Assembly (NCBI RefSeq): GCF_007990245.1
Contig: NZ_BJWG01000005.1
Location: 1 to 64,000 of the forward strand
DNA length: 64,000 nucleotides
Reading direction: 5' to 3'
Origin: Cellulomonas composti
GTDB taxonomy: Bacteria; Actinomycetota; Actinomycetes; Actinomycetales; Cellulomonadaceae
Position numbers and translations under genes: made by a program. Below, piece by piece: positions 27,444 to 35,417 of this stretch (position 1 is the first letter of the stretch; each line of letters opens with the position of its first letter). The notes under the pieces are model-generated. The model was not told the origin of the DNA. It ran no database searches and was given only the letters and a program-made list of their open reading frames with translations.

Positions 27444-28688
27444 ATGAGCCACCCCACGGACGTCGTCGTCACCGGACTTGGTGCCACCACGCCGCTCGGT
27501 GGCGACGTCCGCAGCACCTGGGCCGCAGCGCTCGCCGGCGAGTCCGGCGCGCGCCGGTTCGAGAACGACTGGGTCGAGAAGCACGGGCTGCCCGTCGAGT
27601 TCGCAGCCATGCTCAAGGTCAAGGCGGAAGACGTCCTGACCCGACCCGAGCTCAAGCGCATGGACCCGTCCGCGCAGTACGCGATCATCGCGGCGCGCGA
27701 GGCCTGGGCCGACGCGGGCTCCCCGGAGGTGGACGGCGACCGGCTCGGCACCGTCGTCTCGTCGGGCATCGGCGGCATCATCACCACGCTCGACTCCTGG
27801 GACACCATGCACGAGAAGGGCGCGCGTCGCGTCCTGCCGATGACCGTCCCCATGCTCATGCCGAACTCCCCCGTGGCGTACGTGTCGCTCGAGTTCGGTG
27901 CCCGCGCCGGCGCCCACGCGCTGGTCTCGGCGTGCGCGTCCGGCGCCGAGGCGATCGGCTACGCGGTCGACATGATCCGCGCGGGCCGCGCCGACATCGT
28001 CATCGCGGGCGGCAGCGAGGCGACCATCCACCCGATGCCGATCGGCGCGTTCGCGGCGTCGCGCACCCTCTCGCTGCGCAACGACGACCCCGAGCACGCC
28101 TCGCGGCCCTACGACGTCGACCGCGACGGCTTCGTCATCGGCGAGGGCTCGGGGATCGTCGTGCTCGAGAGCGCCGAGCACGCCGCAGCGCGCGGCGCCC
28201 GCGTGTACGCCCGGATCGCCGGCCTCGGCCTGTCCGCGGACGGCTACCACATCACGTCCCCCGAGCCGAGCGGCGACGGCCAGATCCGCGCGATGCGCTC
28301 GGCCCTGAAGGACTCCGGGATCGCGGCCGAGGAGATCGTGCACGTCAACGCGCACGCGACGTCGACCGTCGTCGGCGACCTCATCGAGGCCCGCTCGATC
28401 CGTGGCGTCCTCGGCGACGACGCGGACCACGTCGCGCTCTCGGCGACGAAGTCGATGACCGGTCACCTGCTCGGTGGCGCGGGCGCGCTCGAGACGATCT
28501 TCACGGTGCTCGCGCTGCACGACCGGCTCGCACCGCCGACGATCAACGTCGAGACCCCCGACCCGGAGCTCGTCCTCGACCTCGTGCGCGACACCCCGCG
28601 TGCGCTGCCGGGTGGCGAGATCGCCGCCATCAACAACTCGTTCGGCTTCGGCGGGCACAACGTCGCTCTGGTCGTCACCTCGGTCTGA
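27444..28688 (+). CDS. fabF: 3-oxoacyl-ACP synthase II
   Basis: A 414-residue condensing enzyme for chain elongation. The catalytic Cys is in VSACASGAEAIGY, the two histidines in NAHATSTVVGD and TGHLLGGAGA, and the C-terminal NNSFGFGGHNVALV motif is intact. ACCAGGAGCATCAG supplies the ribosome site. It is last of the FAS operon and convergent with the DUF3145 gene. A GCTGAGC / GCTCAGC dyad around 28701-28729 could end transcription in either direction, but it lacks a T-run. Confidence 0.96.
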   Translation: MSHPTDVVVTGLGATTPLGGDVRSTWAAALAGESGARRFENDWVEKHGLPVEFAAMLKVKAEDVLTRPELKRMDPSAQYAIIAAREAWADAGSPEVDGDRLGTVVSSGIGGIITTLDSWDTMHEKGARRVLPMTVPMLMPNSPVAYVSLEFGARAGAHALVSACASGAEAIGYAVDMIRAGRADIVIAGGSEATIHPMPIGAFAASRTLSLRNDDPEHASRPYDVDRDGFVIGEGSGIVVLESAEHAAARGARVYARIAGLGLSADGYHITSPEPSGDGQIRAMRSALKDSGIAAEEIVHVNAHATSTVVGDLIEARSIRGVLGDDADHVALSATKSMTGHLLGGAGALETIFTVLALHDRLAPPTINVETPDPELVLDLVRDTPRALPGGEIAAINNSFGFGGHNVALVVTSV

Positions 28689-28724
28689 GGCGTCGAGCCC
28701 GCTGAGCCGACGCCCGGCGAACGC

Positions 28725-29225
28725 TCAGCCGACGCGGTGCAACCACCGCACGGGTGCGCCGGCGCCCGCGTAGCGGAACGGTTCGAGCTCGTCGTCCCAC
28801 GCCTGCCCGAGCGCAAGGTCCAACTCGGTGCGCAGCCGCTCGGGGTCGCCCGCGTGCACCAGCGCCGCGCGGATGCGGTCCTCGGGCACCACGACGTTGC
28901 CGTGCACGTCCGTGGCGGCGTGGAAGATGCCGAGCTCGGGCGTGTGGCTCCAGCGCGAGCCGTCCGTACCGTGGCTCGCCTCCTCGGTGACCTCGTAGCG
29001 CAGGTGCGCCCAGCCGCGCAGGGCCGATGCGAGCCGCGCACCGGTCCCCGGCACGCCCTGCCAGGAGTACTCGGCGCGGAAGAACGCCGGGCCGGCCGGC
29101 TGCTCGGTCCAGTCCATGGCGACGCGCTGACCCGTCACGTTGCCGGCCGCCCACTCGACGTGGGGGCACAGCGCCCGGGGTGCTGAGTGCACGAAAAGCA
29201 CACCGCGGGTGATCGCACCTGACAT
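28725..29225 (-). CDS. DUF3145 family protein
   Basis: A 166-residue actinobacterial protein of unknown function. Conserved landmarks are RGVLFVHSAPRALCPHVEWA, the Trp-rich AEYSWQGVPGTGARLASALRGWAHLRYEVTEE block and the C-terminal LGQAWDDELEPFRYAG. The gene is typically found downstream of fabF in Micrococcales, as here, suggesting but not proving a lipid-related role. The upstream gap to 29363 (138 bp) carries its promoter on the minus strand. Confidence 0.9.
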   Translation of the reverse strand: MSGAITRGVLFVHSAPRALCPHVEWAAGNVTGQRVAMDWTEQPAGPAFFRAEYSWQGVPGTGARLASALRGWAHLRYEVTEEASHGTDGSRWSHTPELGIFHAATDVHGNVVVPEDRIRAALVHAGDPERLRTELDLALGQAWDDELEPFRYAGAGAPVRWLHRVG

Positions 29226-29363
29226 GGGGTCCTCCGTAGCGGCTCGAGGTTCGTCTTCCCCAACGTCCTCGGCCCGCCCGCGAACAACTCCCGGTACACG
29301 CGGCGTACGCGCCCAGCATGCCCGACGAGGGGCCGCCGCGCCAAGCCCCGACCGGCGTGCCGC

Positions 29364-29852
29364 CTACAGCTGTTCGCGGATCGCGCGCATCGCCTTCTTG
29401 CGCACGGACCGCTCGAGGCGGTCGAGGTAGAGCATGCCGTCGAGATGATCCACCTCGTGCTGCAGGCACCGCGCCATCAGCTCGGTGCCTTCCACGACGA
29501 CCTCGTTGCCGTCGAGGTCCGTGCCGACCACCCGCGCGTACCAGGCGCGCCGCGTCGGGTACCACAGTCCCGGCACCGACAAGCAGCCCTCGTCACCGTC
29601 CTGGTACTCGTCCTCGGACAGCTCGACGATGCGGGGGTTGAGCACGTAGCCGATCTCGTCGTCGATGTTCCACGAGAACGCCCGCAGCCCGACGCCGATC
29701 TGGTTCGCGGCGAGCCCTGCCCGACCGTCGTGGTCGACCGTTTCCACAAGGTCGTCGACGAGGGAACGCACCCGGTCGTCGATCGTCGTGATCGGGTCGC
29801 ACGGGGTCCGCAGCACGGGGTCGCCGACGGTCCGGATCTCTCGCATCGCCAT
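29364..29852 (-). CDS. def: Peptide deformylase
   Basis: 162 residues. It removes the formyl group from nascent N-terminal methionine, complementing Map at 5165. All three signature motifs are intact: GLAANQIG near residue 48, EGCLSVPG (metal Cys) near 90, and HEVDHLDG (two metal His and catalytic Glu) near 132. Two in-frame ATGs, 29852 and 29846, could start it. A hairpin at 29949-29978 separates it from bldC upstream. Confidence 0.95.
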   Translation of the reverse strand: MAMREIRTVGDPVLRTPCDPITTIDDRVRSLVDDLVETVDHDGRAGLAANQIGVGLRAFSWNIDDEIGYVLNPRIVELSEDEYQDGDEGCLSVPGLWYPTRRAWYARVVGTDLDGNEVVVEGTELMARCLQHEVDHLDGMLYLDRLERSVRKKAMRAIREQL

Positions 29853-29948
29853 GCGTGAATCCTCGCACGTGCGTCACTCGCGCCTCGTGCACCGTCCGCC
29901 TGATGTGCAGGCCGACGATGCCGCCCGACCTGCCTCCAGACAGCAGAA

Positions 29949-29978
29949 GAGCCGGCGACGGTTGCTCGTCGCCGGCTC
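29949..29978 (-). terminator. Intergenic hairpin after bldC
   Basis: An 11-bp perfect stem (GAGCCGGCGAC / GTCGCCGGCTC) with an 8-nt loop. On the minus strand it is followed by TTCTGCTGTC, a weak T-rich tail. It is placed between bldC and def and is the best candidate for the end of the bldC transcript. Confidence 0.65.
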
Positions 29979-29994
29979 CTCCGAAGCCTTGCTC

Positions 29995-30046
29995 GCGGGC
30001 CGTGGCCCGCGGTGTCACTGTGCGGGCCGTGGCCCGCGGTGTCACT
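29995..30046. repeat. Duplicated 27-bp hairpin unit downstream of bldC
   Basis: Two direct copies start at 29995 and 30022, each containing GCGGGCCGTGGCCCGC (7-bp stem, 2-nt loop). The second copy runs into the bldC stop codon at 30042-30044. Together with the stem at 29949 this makes three successive strong hairpins at the bldC 3' end. Confidence 0.8.
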
Positions 30047-30266
30047 CCCCGACGCGCTGCTGCGGAACGCCCTGCAGAAGCTGCCGGACCTCTGCCTCGT
30101 GGAAGCGGCGGTGCCCGCCGAGCGTCCGGACGGCCGAGAGCTTGCCGGCCTGGGCCCAACGCGTCACCGTCTTGGGGTCGACGCGGAAGAGCACCGCGAC
30201 CTCGCCGGGGGTGAGGAGAGCGCCCTGCGAGAGCGGGGACTCGGTGTTGCTGGTGGTGATCGCCAT
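30042..30266 (-). CDS. bldC: BldC-type MerR-like small DNA-binding regulator
   Basis: 74 residues. LTPGEVAVLFRVDPKTVTRWAQAGKLSAVRTLGGHRRFHEAEV is the winged-helix region (key motifs PGEVAVLFRV, VTRWAQAGKL and GGHRRF), closely resembling Streptomyces BldC, which binds direct repeats and controls developmental genes. The N terminus (MAITTSNTESPLSQGAL) is short and non-conserved. ATG 30266 is preceded by ACAGGAGCCGATC, a good ribosome site. This host probably does not sporulate, so its target set here is unknown. Confidence 0.92.
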   Translation of the reverse strand: MAITTSNTESPLSQGALLTPGEVAVLFRVDPKTVTRWAQAGKLSAVRTLGGHRRFHEAEVRQLLQGVPQQRVGE

Positions 30267-30365
30267 GATCGGCTCCTGTCGTTCGGTAGCTCGGCTGACC
30301 GCGTGGGTCCCGTGGCTTTGCGTCCCCCCCTTGCAGGGGGTTTGCCGTTGTCGCTGACAACAGGA

Positions 30366-30394
30366 ACTATGCCCGAAACTGGACACCTGTGCAA
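30366..30394 (-). promoter_or_regulatory. Predicted bldC promoter
   Basis: On the minus strand, TTGCAC (30394-30389), a 17-bp spacer and CATAGT (30371-30366) resemble a housekeeping sigma promoter. Just downstream lies the perfect dyad GTTGTC-GCT-GACAAC (30346-30360), then a CCCCC/GGGGG hairpin at 30325-30339, both in the bldC leader. I see nothing else in the interval 30395-30629. Confidence 0.55.
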
Positions 30395-30629
30395 GACCGA
30401 TTCGTCCGAGATTCACGCGCATTCGGGTGAAACTTCTCCGGGCGAAGCCGGACGGATCGGGCACGAAACCCCGTGGATCCGGACATCGGTCCAGTTCACA
30501 CGGCTGGACGCTTCTCCGAATCAACCGTCACCCCGACGGGTGACGGTGACCGCGAGTGACGACGAAGCGACGGACATCACACGCCCGGGGCGCTCCGGAC
30601 GGGTACCGACACCGTCCGCGCAAGGGTGG

Positions 30630-30703
30630 TGGGGCAGGTGGGGCTTGAACCCACGACCCACGGATTATGAGTCCGCTGCTCTGACCGGCTGAGCTACTGC
30701 CCC
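30630..30703 (-). tRNA. tRNA-Met (anticodon CAT)
   Basis: Cloverleaf on the minus strand: acceptor GGGGCAG / CTGCCCC with A discriminator, D-arm GCTC...GAGC, anticodon loop CTCATAA, and T-arm GTGGG-TTCAAGC-CCCAC. The elongator tRNA-Met is most likely; a lysidine-modified tRNA-Ile2 has the same loop and is not excluded. Confidence 0.9.
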
Positions 30704-30778
30704 GAGGCGTCGCCCAGGCTACCGGGCGCACCTCGCCCGGGACGTCTGGCACGCTCGTCGGGCCGGTACCGTGGACCG

Positions 30779-31288
30779 GTGCCCGTGCTCTTCGGCGACC
30801 GCCGCCTCCCCGCTGCCGACCGCCGCCTGCTCGAACTGCGGCCCGGCGACCGTGTCCTGGTCGCCACCGCCCTGACCGACGGCCGTCGCGCGGTCGCCTC
30901 CCGACTCGCGCTGCACGTGCTCGTGCACGACACGGTCGTCCGGACGCCGTGGGCTGACATCGACCGCGGCTCGCTCGACCCGGAGACGCGCACGCTCACC
31001 GTGCGCTGGGTGTGGGGCGACAGCGATCGGCTGGTCTTCCCCAGCCAGCGCGTCTCGGTCACGTTCACGCAGACGTTCCGCGAGCGCGTCCAGCAGTCGG
31101 TGGTGCACGCCGTGACCGTCACGGTCCCCGGCGGGGTCGCCCGGGTCGCTCTGCGGCGAGACGAGGACGGTGCGCTGTTCACCCAGGTCCTCGCCGACGG
31201 CGACGTCGACCTGGCGGTCCCCGAGGTCGCAGCGGCGGTCGACGCGGCCGAGTCCCAGCTCCGCGCGGCGGCGGGCCTGCGGGCCTGA
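30779..31288 (+). CDS. Conserved actinobacterial protein of unknown function
   Basis: 169 residues with no signal peptide or membrane segment. It begins VPVLFGDRRLPAADRRLL, and a central strand-rich part (VLVATALTDGRRAVASRLALHVL, TLTVRWVWGDSDRLVFP) is followed by a mixed region and an Ala-rich C-terminal helix. No catalytic motif is recognised. It is placed between two tRNA genes, with the tRNA-Asn gene downstream on the same strand. Confidence 0.75.
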   Translation: MPVLFGDRRLPAADRRLLELRPGDRVLVATALTDGRRAVASRLALHVLVHDTVVRTPWADIDRGSLDPETRTLTVRWVWGDSDRLVFPSQRVSVTFTQTFRERVQQSVVHAVTVTVPGGVARVALRRDEDGALFTQVLADGDVDLAVPEVAAAVDAAESQLRAAAGLRA

Positions 31289-31339
31289 TCACCGCGTCCG
31301 GAGCACCCGCACACGGCTGCTAGAGTTCTCTGCGCACGA

Positions 31340-31412
31340 TCCCCCGTAGCTCAATTGGCAGAGCATTCGACTGTTAATCGAAGGGTTACTGGTTCGAGTC
31401 CAGTCGGGGGAG
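31340..31412 (+). tRNA. tRNA-Asn (anticodon GTT)
   Basis: Cloverleaf: acceptor TCCCCCG / CGGGGGA with G discriminator, D-arm GCTC...GAGC, anticodon stem TTCGA / TCGAA with loop CTGTTAA, and T-loop TTCGAGT. CCA is not encoded. Downstream DNA carries the HTH-like fragment and hipBA genes. Confidence 0.96.
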
Positions 31413-31421
31413 CACAGCAGA

Positions 31422-31467
31422 AACGGCCTCTCACCTGCAGGTATGCAGGATGGGGGGCCGTTGTGTT
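31422..31467 (+). terminator. Terminator-like nested hairpin after tRNA-Asn
   Basis: An outer stem AACGGCC (31422-31428) / GGCCGTT (31456-31462) encloses a second hairpin CCTGCA-GGTA-TGCAGG (31434-31449). It is followed by GTGTTT. This fits termination of the tRNA transcript. Confidence 0.65.
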
Positions 31468-31529
31468 TCCCGGTCGTGCGATATGCGTGCGATCCGCTCC
31501 GACCCCTTTCGACACGAGTGCGCGCAATC

Positions 31530-31715
31530 ATGGGCAGCACCACCACCGAGCACCGGCTCGGCCCGATCTACCGCGCCCTGTCCGAGCTGGACCACGACAT
31601 GGCGATGCGCCTCAAGTCGCTGGTCTCCGACTTCGAGACGCTGGACGTCGAGCGGATCGCCAGCGCGCTTGACGTGGACCCGTTCGCCCTGATGCTCGAG
31701 GCGGCGGACCGATGA
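31530..31715 (+). CDS. Short HTH (XRE)-like fragment protein
   Basis: 61 residues. The C-terminal half (VERIASALDVDPFALMLEAADR) reads like the last two helices of an XRE/Cro-type repressor (consensus I-A-x-A-L-x-V-D-P-x-x-L). The N-terminal part (GPIYRALSELDHDMAMRL) does not show a complete helix-turn-helix. It may be a remnant of an integrated element or a small real gene. There is no clear ribosome site before ATG 31530. It lies 118 bp after tRNA-Asn and 98 bp before the hipB-like gene. Confidence 0.45.
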   Translation: MGSTTTEHRLGPIYRALSELDHDMAMRLKSLVSDFETLDVERIASALDVDPFALMLEAADR

Positions 31716-31754
31716 GCGTGCAGCCCGGGTGAGCGGCTGGCGCTACGGCAACCG

Positions 31755-31774
31755 AGATCATTTACTTTTGATCT
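31755..31774. promoter_or_regulatory. Candidate HipB operator
   Basis: AGATCA-N8-TGATCT is a perfect inverted repeat in a local AT-rich patch (31755-31797), 39 bp before the hipB-like start. E. coli HipB operators have the same geometry (5-bp half sites with N8). TTGATC at 31768 could serve as a -35 with a weak TAAGTA -10 at 31792, putting the operator over the promoter. Confidence 0.55.
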
Positions 31775-31812
31775 TATGTGCCCTTCGCTCGTAAGTATGT
31801 GAGACTGCTGGG

Positions 31813-32160
31813 ATGGGGCGACAGAGGGTCGGGCCGAGCCGTGGGGTGATCGAAGCCCTCGGTCTGCTCGGCGTGCAGATCCGTCAGGCACGCATCGACC
31901 GTGAGTGGACCCGCGTGGAACTTGCGGACCGGATCGGGGTCTCGGCGCCGACCGTCGACCGGATCGAGTCGGGCTACCCCGGCGTCTCGATCGGGAACGC
32001 GCTCATGGCCGCCGCGGCCGTGGGTGTCCCGCTGTACGGCACGGACGACCCCGACGAGCTGGCCAGGATGCGTCGCCGCGGCGAGGAGCGCCTGGCGCTG
32101 CTCCCCAAGGCCGTCCGGCACCGCGTGACGGAGGACGAGGATGTCGACCTCGACTTCTGA
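31813..32160 (+). CDS. hipB: HipB-like antitoxin, XRE family
   Basis: 115 residues. The helix-turn-helix spans about 20-75: LGVQIRQARIDREWTRVELADRIGVSAPTVDRIESG, whose key parts are RVELADRIGVS (helix 2, turn) and PTVDRIESG (recognition helix). The acidic C-terminal tail EDEDVDLDF may contact the toxin or be a degradation signal. The 3' end overlaps the hipA-like start by 20 nt, an arrangement typical of type II toxin-antitoxin operons that keeps antitoxin made first. Confidence 0.85.
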   Translation: MGRQRVGPSRGVIEALGLLGVQIRQARIDREWTRVELADRIGVSAPTVDRIESGYPGVSIGNALMAAAAVGVPLYGTDDPDELARMRRRGEERLALLPKAVRHRVTEDEDVDLDF

Positions 32161-33385
32161 CACCGCCTACGTCTGGGTCTGGCTGCCGGGCGAGCTCGAG
32201 CCGGTCCCCGCGGGCGTGATCCAGCGCCGTGGGGGGCGTTACGTCTTCCAGTACGGTCGCCGGTACCTGGCCCGGACGGACGCGATCAGCCTCTACAGCC
32301 CCGCCCTGCCGTTGCGTGAGGGTTGGATCGAGCCGCCGACGGGCTGGGACATCGCACCGAACCTCCGCGACGCGTCGCCCGACGCCTGGGGTCGACGCGT
32401 CATCCTCGACCGGCTTGCGGGCGAGCGTGGCCGCGACGCCGACGTCGACCAGCTCGACGAGCTGACCTATCTGCTCGCCTCGGGCTCCAACCGCATCGGC
32501 GGCATCGACTTCCAGCACTCGTCGTCCACGTACGTGCCGCGCGACGAGACGTCCGACCTCGACGAGCTGCACGACGCCGCCACCGCGCTGGACGAGGGCC
32601 GCCCGCTGTCCGACGAGCTGCGCCGGGCGCTGCAGTCGGGCACCGGGATCGGTGGCGCGCGCCCGAAGGCGTACCTGCACGAGGGCCGCCGCGAGGTCAT
32701 CGCGAAGTTCTCGGCGAGCACCGACACCCTCCCCCTGGTCCAGGCCGAGGGTGCCGCCATCGTGATGGCCGCCGCGGCGGGGATCGACGTGCCGCCCATG
32801 GACGTCACGCGCTCCCGTGGCCGGTACGCGCTCGTGATGGACCGTTTCGACCGCACCGAGACGGGCGCCCGCCGGCTCGTCGTCAGCGGCCTGACCATGA
32901 GCGGCCGCCCCGAGACGCTGGTCCCCGGCGGCAGCTACCCCGAGCTCCTCGACACGCTCCGGGAGCACGGAGCCGGCCCGGGCACCGCCGAGCAGCTCTT
33001 CCGTCGCGTCGCATTCAACATCGCGATCACCAACACCGACGACCACCTGCGCAACCACGCCGCGTTCTGGGACGGGCACCGGCTCGAGCTCACACCCGCC
33101 TACGACCTGAGCCCCTCGAGCCGGTCCGGCGACACCGCACTCCTCACGCTCGCCTACGACCGCGACGGGAACCGCGCAGCCAGCTTCGCGACGCTCGCCG
33201 CCGCCGCGCACGTCTACGGGCTGACCACGGCGACCGCCCACGCGATCATCGACGGCGTCGTGGACGCCATGCACCGCTCCTGGGCCACCGCCGCCGACCA
33301 GGCACGCCTCACCGCATCCCAGCGGGGCCAGCTCTGGGGCACCCAGTTCCTGCACCGCTCCGTCTTCTACGACTACGACCGGTGA
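32141..33385 (+). CDS. hipA: HipA-family serine/threonine kinase toxin
   Basis: 414 residues. The N-terminal domain (about 1-110) is HipA-type (YVWVWLPGELEPVPAG, PNLRDASPDAWGRRV). The kinase domain has a glycine-rich loop SGTGIGGARPKAYL near residue 168, ATP-lysine in VIAKFSAS, the catalytic NTDDHLRNHAAFW (D-x-x-x-x-N) near 300, and the metal-binding YDLSPSS. HipA of E. coli phosphorylates glutamyl-tRNA synthetase and halts translation; the target here is unknown. All key residues seem present, so the toxin is probably active. It is near tRNA-Asn and possibly part of a small acquired region. Confidence 0.9.
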   Translation: MSTSTSDTAYVWVWLPGELEPVPAGVIQRRGGRYVFQYGRRYLARTDAISLYSPALPLREGWIEPPTGWDIAPNLRDASPDAWGRRVILDRLAGERGRDADVDQLDELTYLLASGSNRIGGIDFQHSSSTYVPRDETSDLDELHDAATALDEGRPLSDELRRALQSGTGIGGARPKAYLHEGRREVIAKFSASTDTLPLVQAEGAAIVMAAAAGIDVPPMDVTRSRGRYALVMDRFDRTETGARRLVVSGLTMSGRPETLVPGGSYPELLDTLREHGAGPGTAEQLFRRVAFNIAITNTDDHLRNHAAFWDGHRLELTPAYDLSPSSRSGDTALLTLAYDRDGNRAASFATLAAAAHVYGLTTATAHAIIDGVVDAMHRSWATAADQARLTASQRGQLWGTQFLHRSVFYDYDR

Positions 33386-33430
33386 CGAGCCGCCGGTGCC
33401 CCGGTGATCGGCGGGTCACCAGCGCTCGGC

Positions 33431-33664
33431 TCAGATGACGGGGTCGTGCGAGTCCGGGGTGTCGTGGTGCTCGGCGTGGCGCGGGTCCGCCTGCGACCAG
33501 GCGCGACCGGCGGCCTTCGCGGTGCCGACCAGCTCCCTGCCGGCGCCCACGAGGTCCTTGCCGACGCGGCCCAGCGACTGACGCACGTCGTCGCTGCGCA
33601 CGACCTCGGTCCCCCGGTCCATCGCGTCCTTGGCCATCCGCTTGATGCCGTCCAGGTCTGCCAT
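33431..33664 (-). CDS. Small conserved hydrophilic protein
   Basis: 77 residues from ATG 33664, preceded by GGAGG 8 bp upstream. An N-terminal amphipathic helical region (DLDGIKRMAKDAMDRGTEVVRSDDVRQSL, key words GIKRMAKDAMDR) is followed by a Gly/Ala-rich middle and a His/Asp-rich tail (RHAEHHDTPDSHD). It resembles small actinobacterial antitoxin-like or stress proteins such as the Rv0909 (MbcA-unrelated) type, but I cannot assign a family. It converges with hipA. Confidence 0.65.
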   Translation of the reverse strand: MADLDGIKRMAKDAMDRGTEVVRSDDVRQSLGRVGKDLVGAGRELVGTAKAAGRAWSQADPRHAEHHDTPDSHDPVI

Positions 33665-33833
33665 GGTGCGGTCCTCCGTCTCTCGCGCCGCCGGTCGGCG
33701 TCCTCTTCGAACCCTACGGTCCGCACGCGGGCACGGCGACGGCAGCACGTCCCGACGAGCGCCGGACGCGCGCGACGTAGGCTGGTTCGCGCGGCGCGAG
33801 TCGCGACGCGCCGCCAGGACGGAGCCCTGCAGC

Positions 33834-35225
33834 ATGACAGTCGAGCCGCACCCCGTGCGGCCGTCGGCGCACCATGCGTCGCGCGTCGCGATCGTCGTGT
33901 ACCTCTCGGCGGTGTTCGCCTACTTCGTGGCGGTGCTGCAGCGGACCGCACTGGGTGTGGCCGGCGTCGAGGCGATCGAGCGGTTCTCGCTCGGCGCGAC
34001 CGGACTCGCGCTGTTCTCGGTCGTCCAGCTCACGACGTACGCCGTGATGCAGATCCCCGCCGGGCGGCTGCTGGACCGGTTCGGCGCACGGTGGGTCATC
34101 GGCGGCGGGTCCGCGGTGATGGCGGTCGGCCAGCTCGTCCTCGCGCTCGCGCACGACGTCCCGATGGCGCTGCTGGCCCGGCTGCTCATCGGCGCGGGCG
34201 ACGCCGGGATCTTCATCAGCGCGATCCGCCTCGTCGCCCAGTGGTTCCCCGGGCCGCGCGCACCCGTCCTGGTGCAGGTGACCGGGCTGATCGGGCAGAG
34301 CGGCCAGCTCGCCTCGGCGATCCCGCTCGCGTGGCTGCTGCACGCGCGCGGCTGGACGCCGGCGTTCGGCGTGCTCGCCGTCGTCGGCGCCGTGGCCGCG
34401 ACCGTCGCGTTCGTCGGGGTGCGTGAACCGCGTCCGCACGCGCACAACGCGCCCGACGAACACGCACGGCCCGACGAACAGGCACAGCCCGACGAGCAGG
34501 CACGGCCCGAACCCGTCGCGCCGCGACGCTCGTTCGTGCGGTCGGTGCGGATCGCGATCGACCCGCCCGGGACCCGGCTCGGCTACTGGAGCCACTTCGC
34601 GACCCCGTTCAGCGCCAACGTCGTCTCGCTGCTGTGGGGCGTGCCGTTCTTCGTCACCGCACAGGGCCGCACCAAGGCCGAGGCGGGGCTCCTGCTCACG
34701 GTGCTGACGCTGACCGCGATGGTCGCGGGCCCGCTGATCGGCCGGGCCGCCGGACGGCACCCGCTGCGCCGCACCTGGCTGGTGCTCGGCTCGTGCGCGG
34801 CGACGCTGGCCGCGTGGGTCGTGCTGCTCTCGTTCTCGACGCCGCGGCCGCTGTGGCAGCTCGCGGTGTTCTGCGCGGTGGTCGGCGCCGGCGGGCCGGT
34901 CTCCCTGGTCGGGATGGACTTCGCGCGGACGTTCACGCCCACCGAGCGGCTCGGTACGGCGTCGGGCTTCGTCAACACCGGCGGCTTCACCTCGACGATC
35001 GGATCGGTGCTCGCGGTGGGCATCGTGCTGCAGGTGCTGGCCCCGCCGGGGGCGTCGACGTACACGCTCGACCAGTACCGCGTGGCGTTCGCGGTGCTGC
35101 TCGTGCCGTGGCTGGTCGGGGTGTGGGGAGTCGTGCGCAACCGCAACCGCACGCGCGCCGCGATGGCCCGCGACGGGGTCGTCGTACCGCCGTTCCGCGA
35201 GGCCCTGCGGCGCGGCCGTCACTGA
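33834..35225 (+). CDS. Major facilitator superfamily transporter
   Basis: 463 residues with twelve predicted transmembrane helices. The MFS signature between helices 2 and 3 reads GRLLDRFGARWVIGGG. GFVNTGGFTSTIGSVLA near the C terminus is typical of the NarK-like/sugar-phosphate permease groups. The cytoplasmic loop between helices 6 and 7 has an 18-bp tandem repeat (34450-34503) encoding PDEHAR-PDEQAQ-PDEQAR. The substrate is unknown. ATG 33834 has no strong ribosome site (GGAGCCCTGCAGC). Confidence 0.88.
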   Translation: MTVEPHPVRPSAHHASRVAIVVYLSAVFAYFVAVLQRTALGVAGVEAIERFSLGATGLALFSVVQLTTYAVMQIPAGRLLDRFGARWVIGGGSAVMAVGQLVLALAHDVPMALLARLLIGAGDAGIFISAIRLVAQWFPGPRAPVLVQVTGLIGQSGQLASAIPLAWLLHARGWTPAFGVLAVVGAVAATVAFVGVREPRPHAHNAPDEHARPDEQAQPDEQARPEPVAPRRSFVRSVRIAIDPPGTRLGYWSHFATPFSANVVSLLWGVPFFVTAQGRTKAEAGLLLTVLTLTAMVAGPLIGRAAGRHPLRRTWLVLGSCAATLAAWVVLLSFSTPRPLWQLAVFCAVVGAGGPVSLVGMDFARTFTPTERLGTASGFVNTGGFTSTIGSVLAVGIVLQVLAPPGASTYTLDQYRVAFAVLLVPWLVGVWGVVRNRNRTRAAMARDGVVVPPFREALRRGRH

Positions 35226-35417
35226 CCCGGCGCTACGGACGCCGGCGCCCCTGGACGACCGTCCAGCCCGGCCCGGCGACGCGACCACGACGTCTCGTCG
35301 GAACACCGCGCTGACCTGCGGGTTCGTCGGCCGGTCCCGAGCGACTGGACGGCGAGCCCCGCGAGCCTCACACTGACGCTGCCCTCCTGCGATTTCCGGT
35401 CATCGACGGCCGGGGAA

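Noticed and set aside
30325..30360. Riboswitch in the bldC leader
   Set aside because: Two simple hairpins only; no match to a known aptamer consensus.
31413..33430. Genomic island bounded by a copy of the tRNA-Asn 3' end
   Set aside because: I looked for a repeat of the T-arm/acceptor segment after hipA and found none in the window; no integrase.
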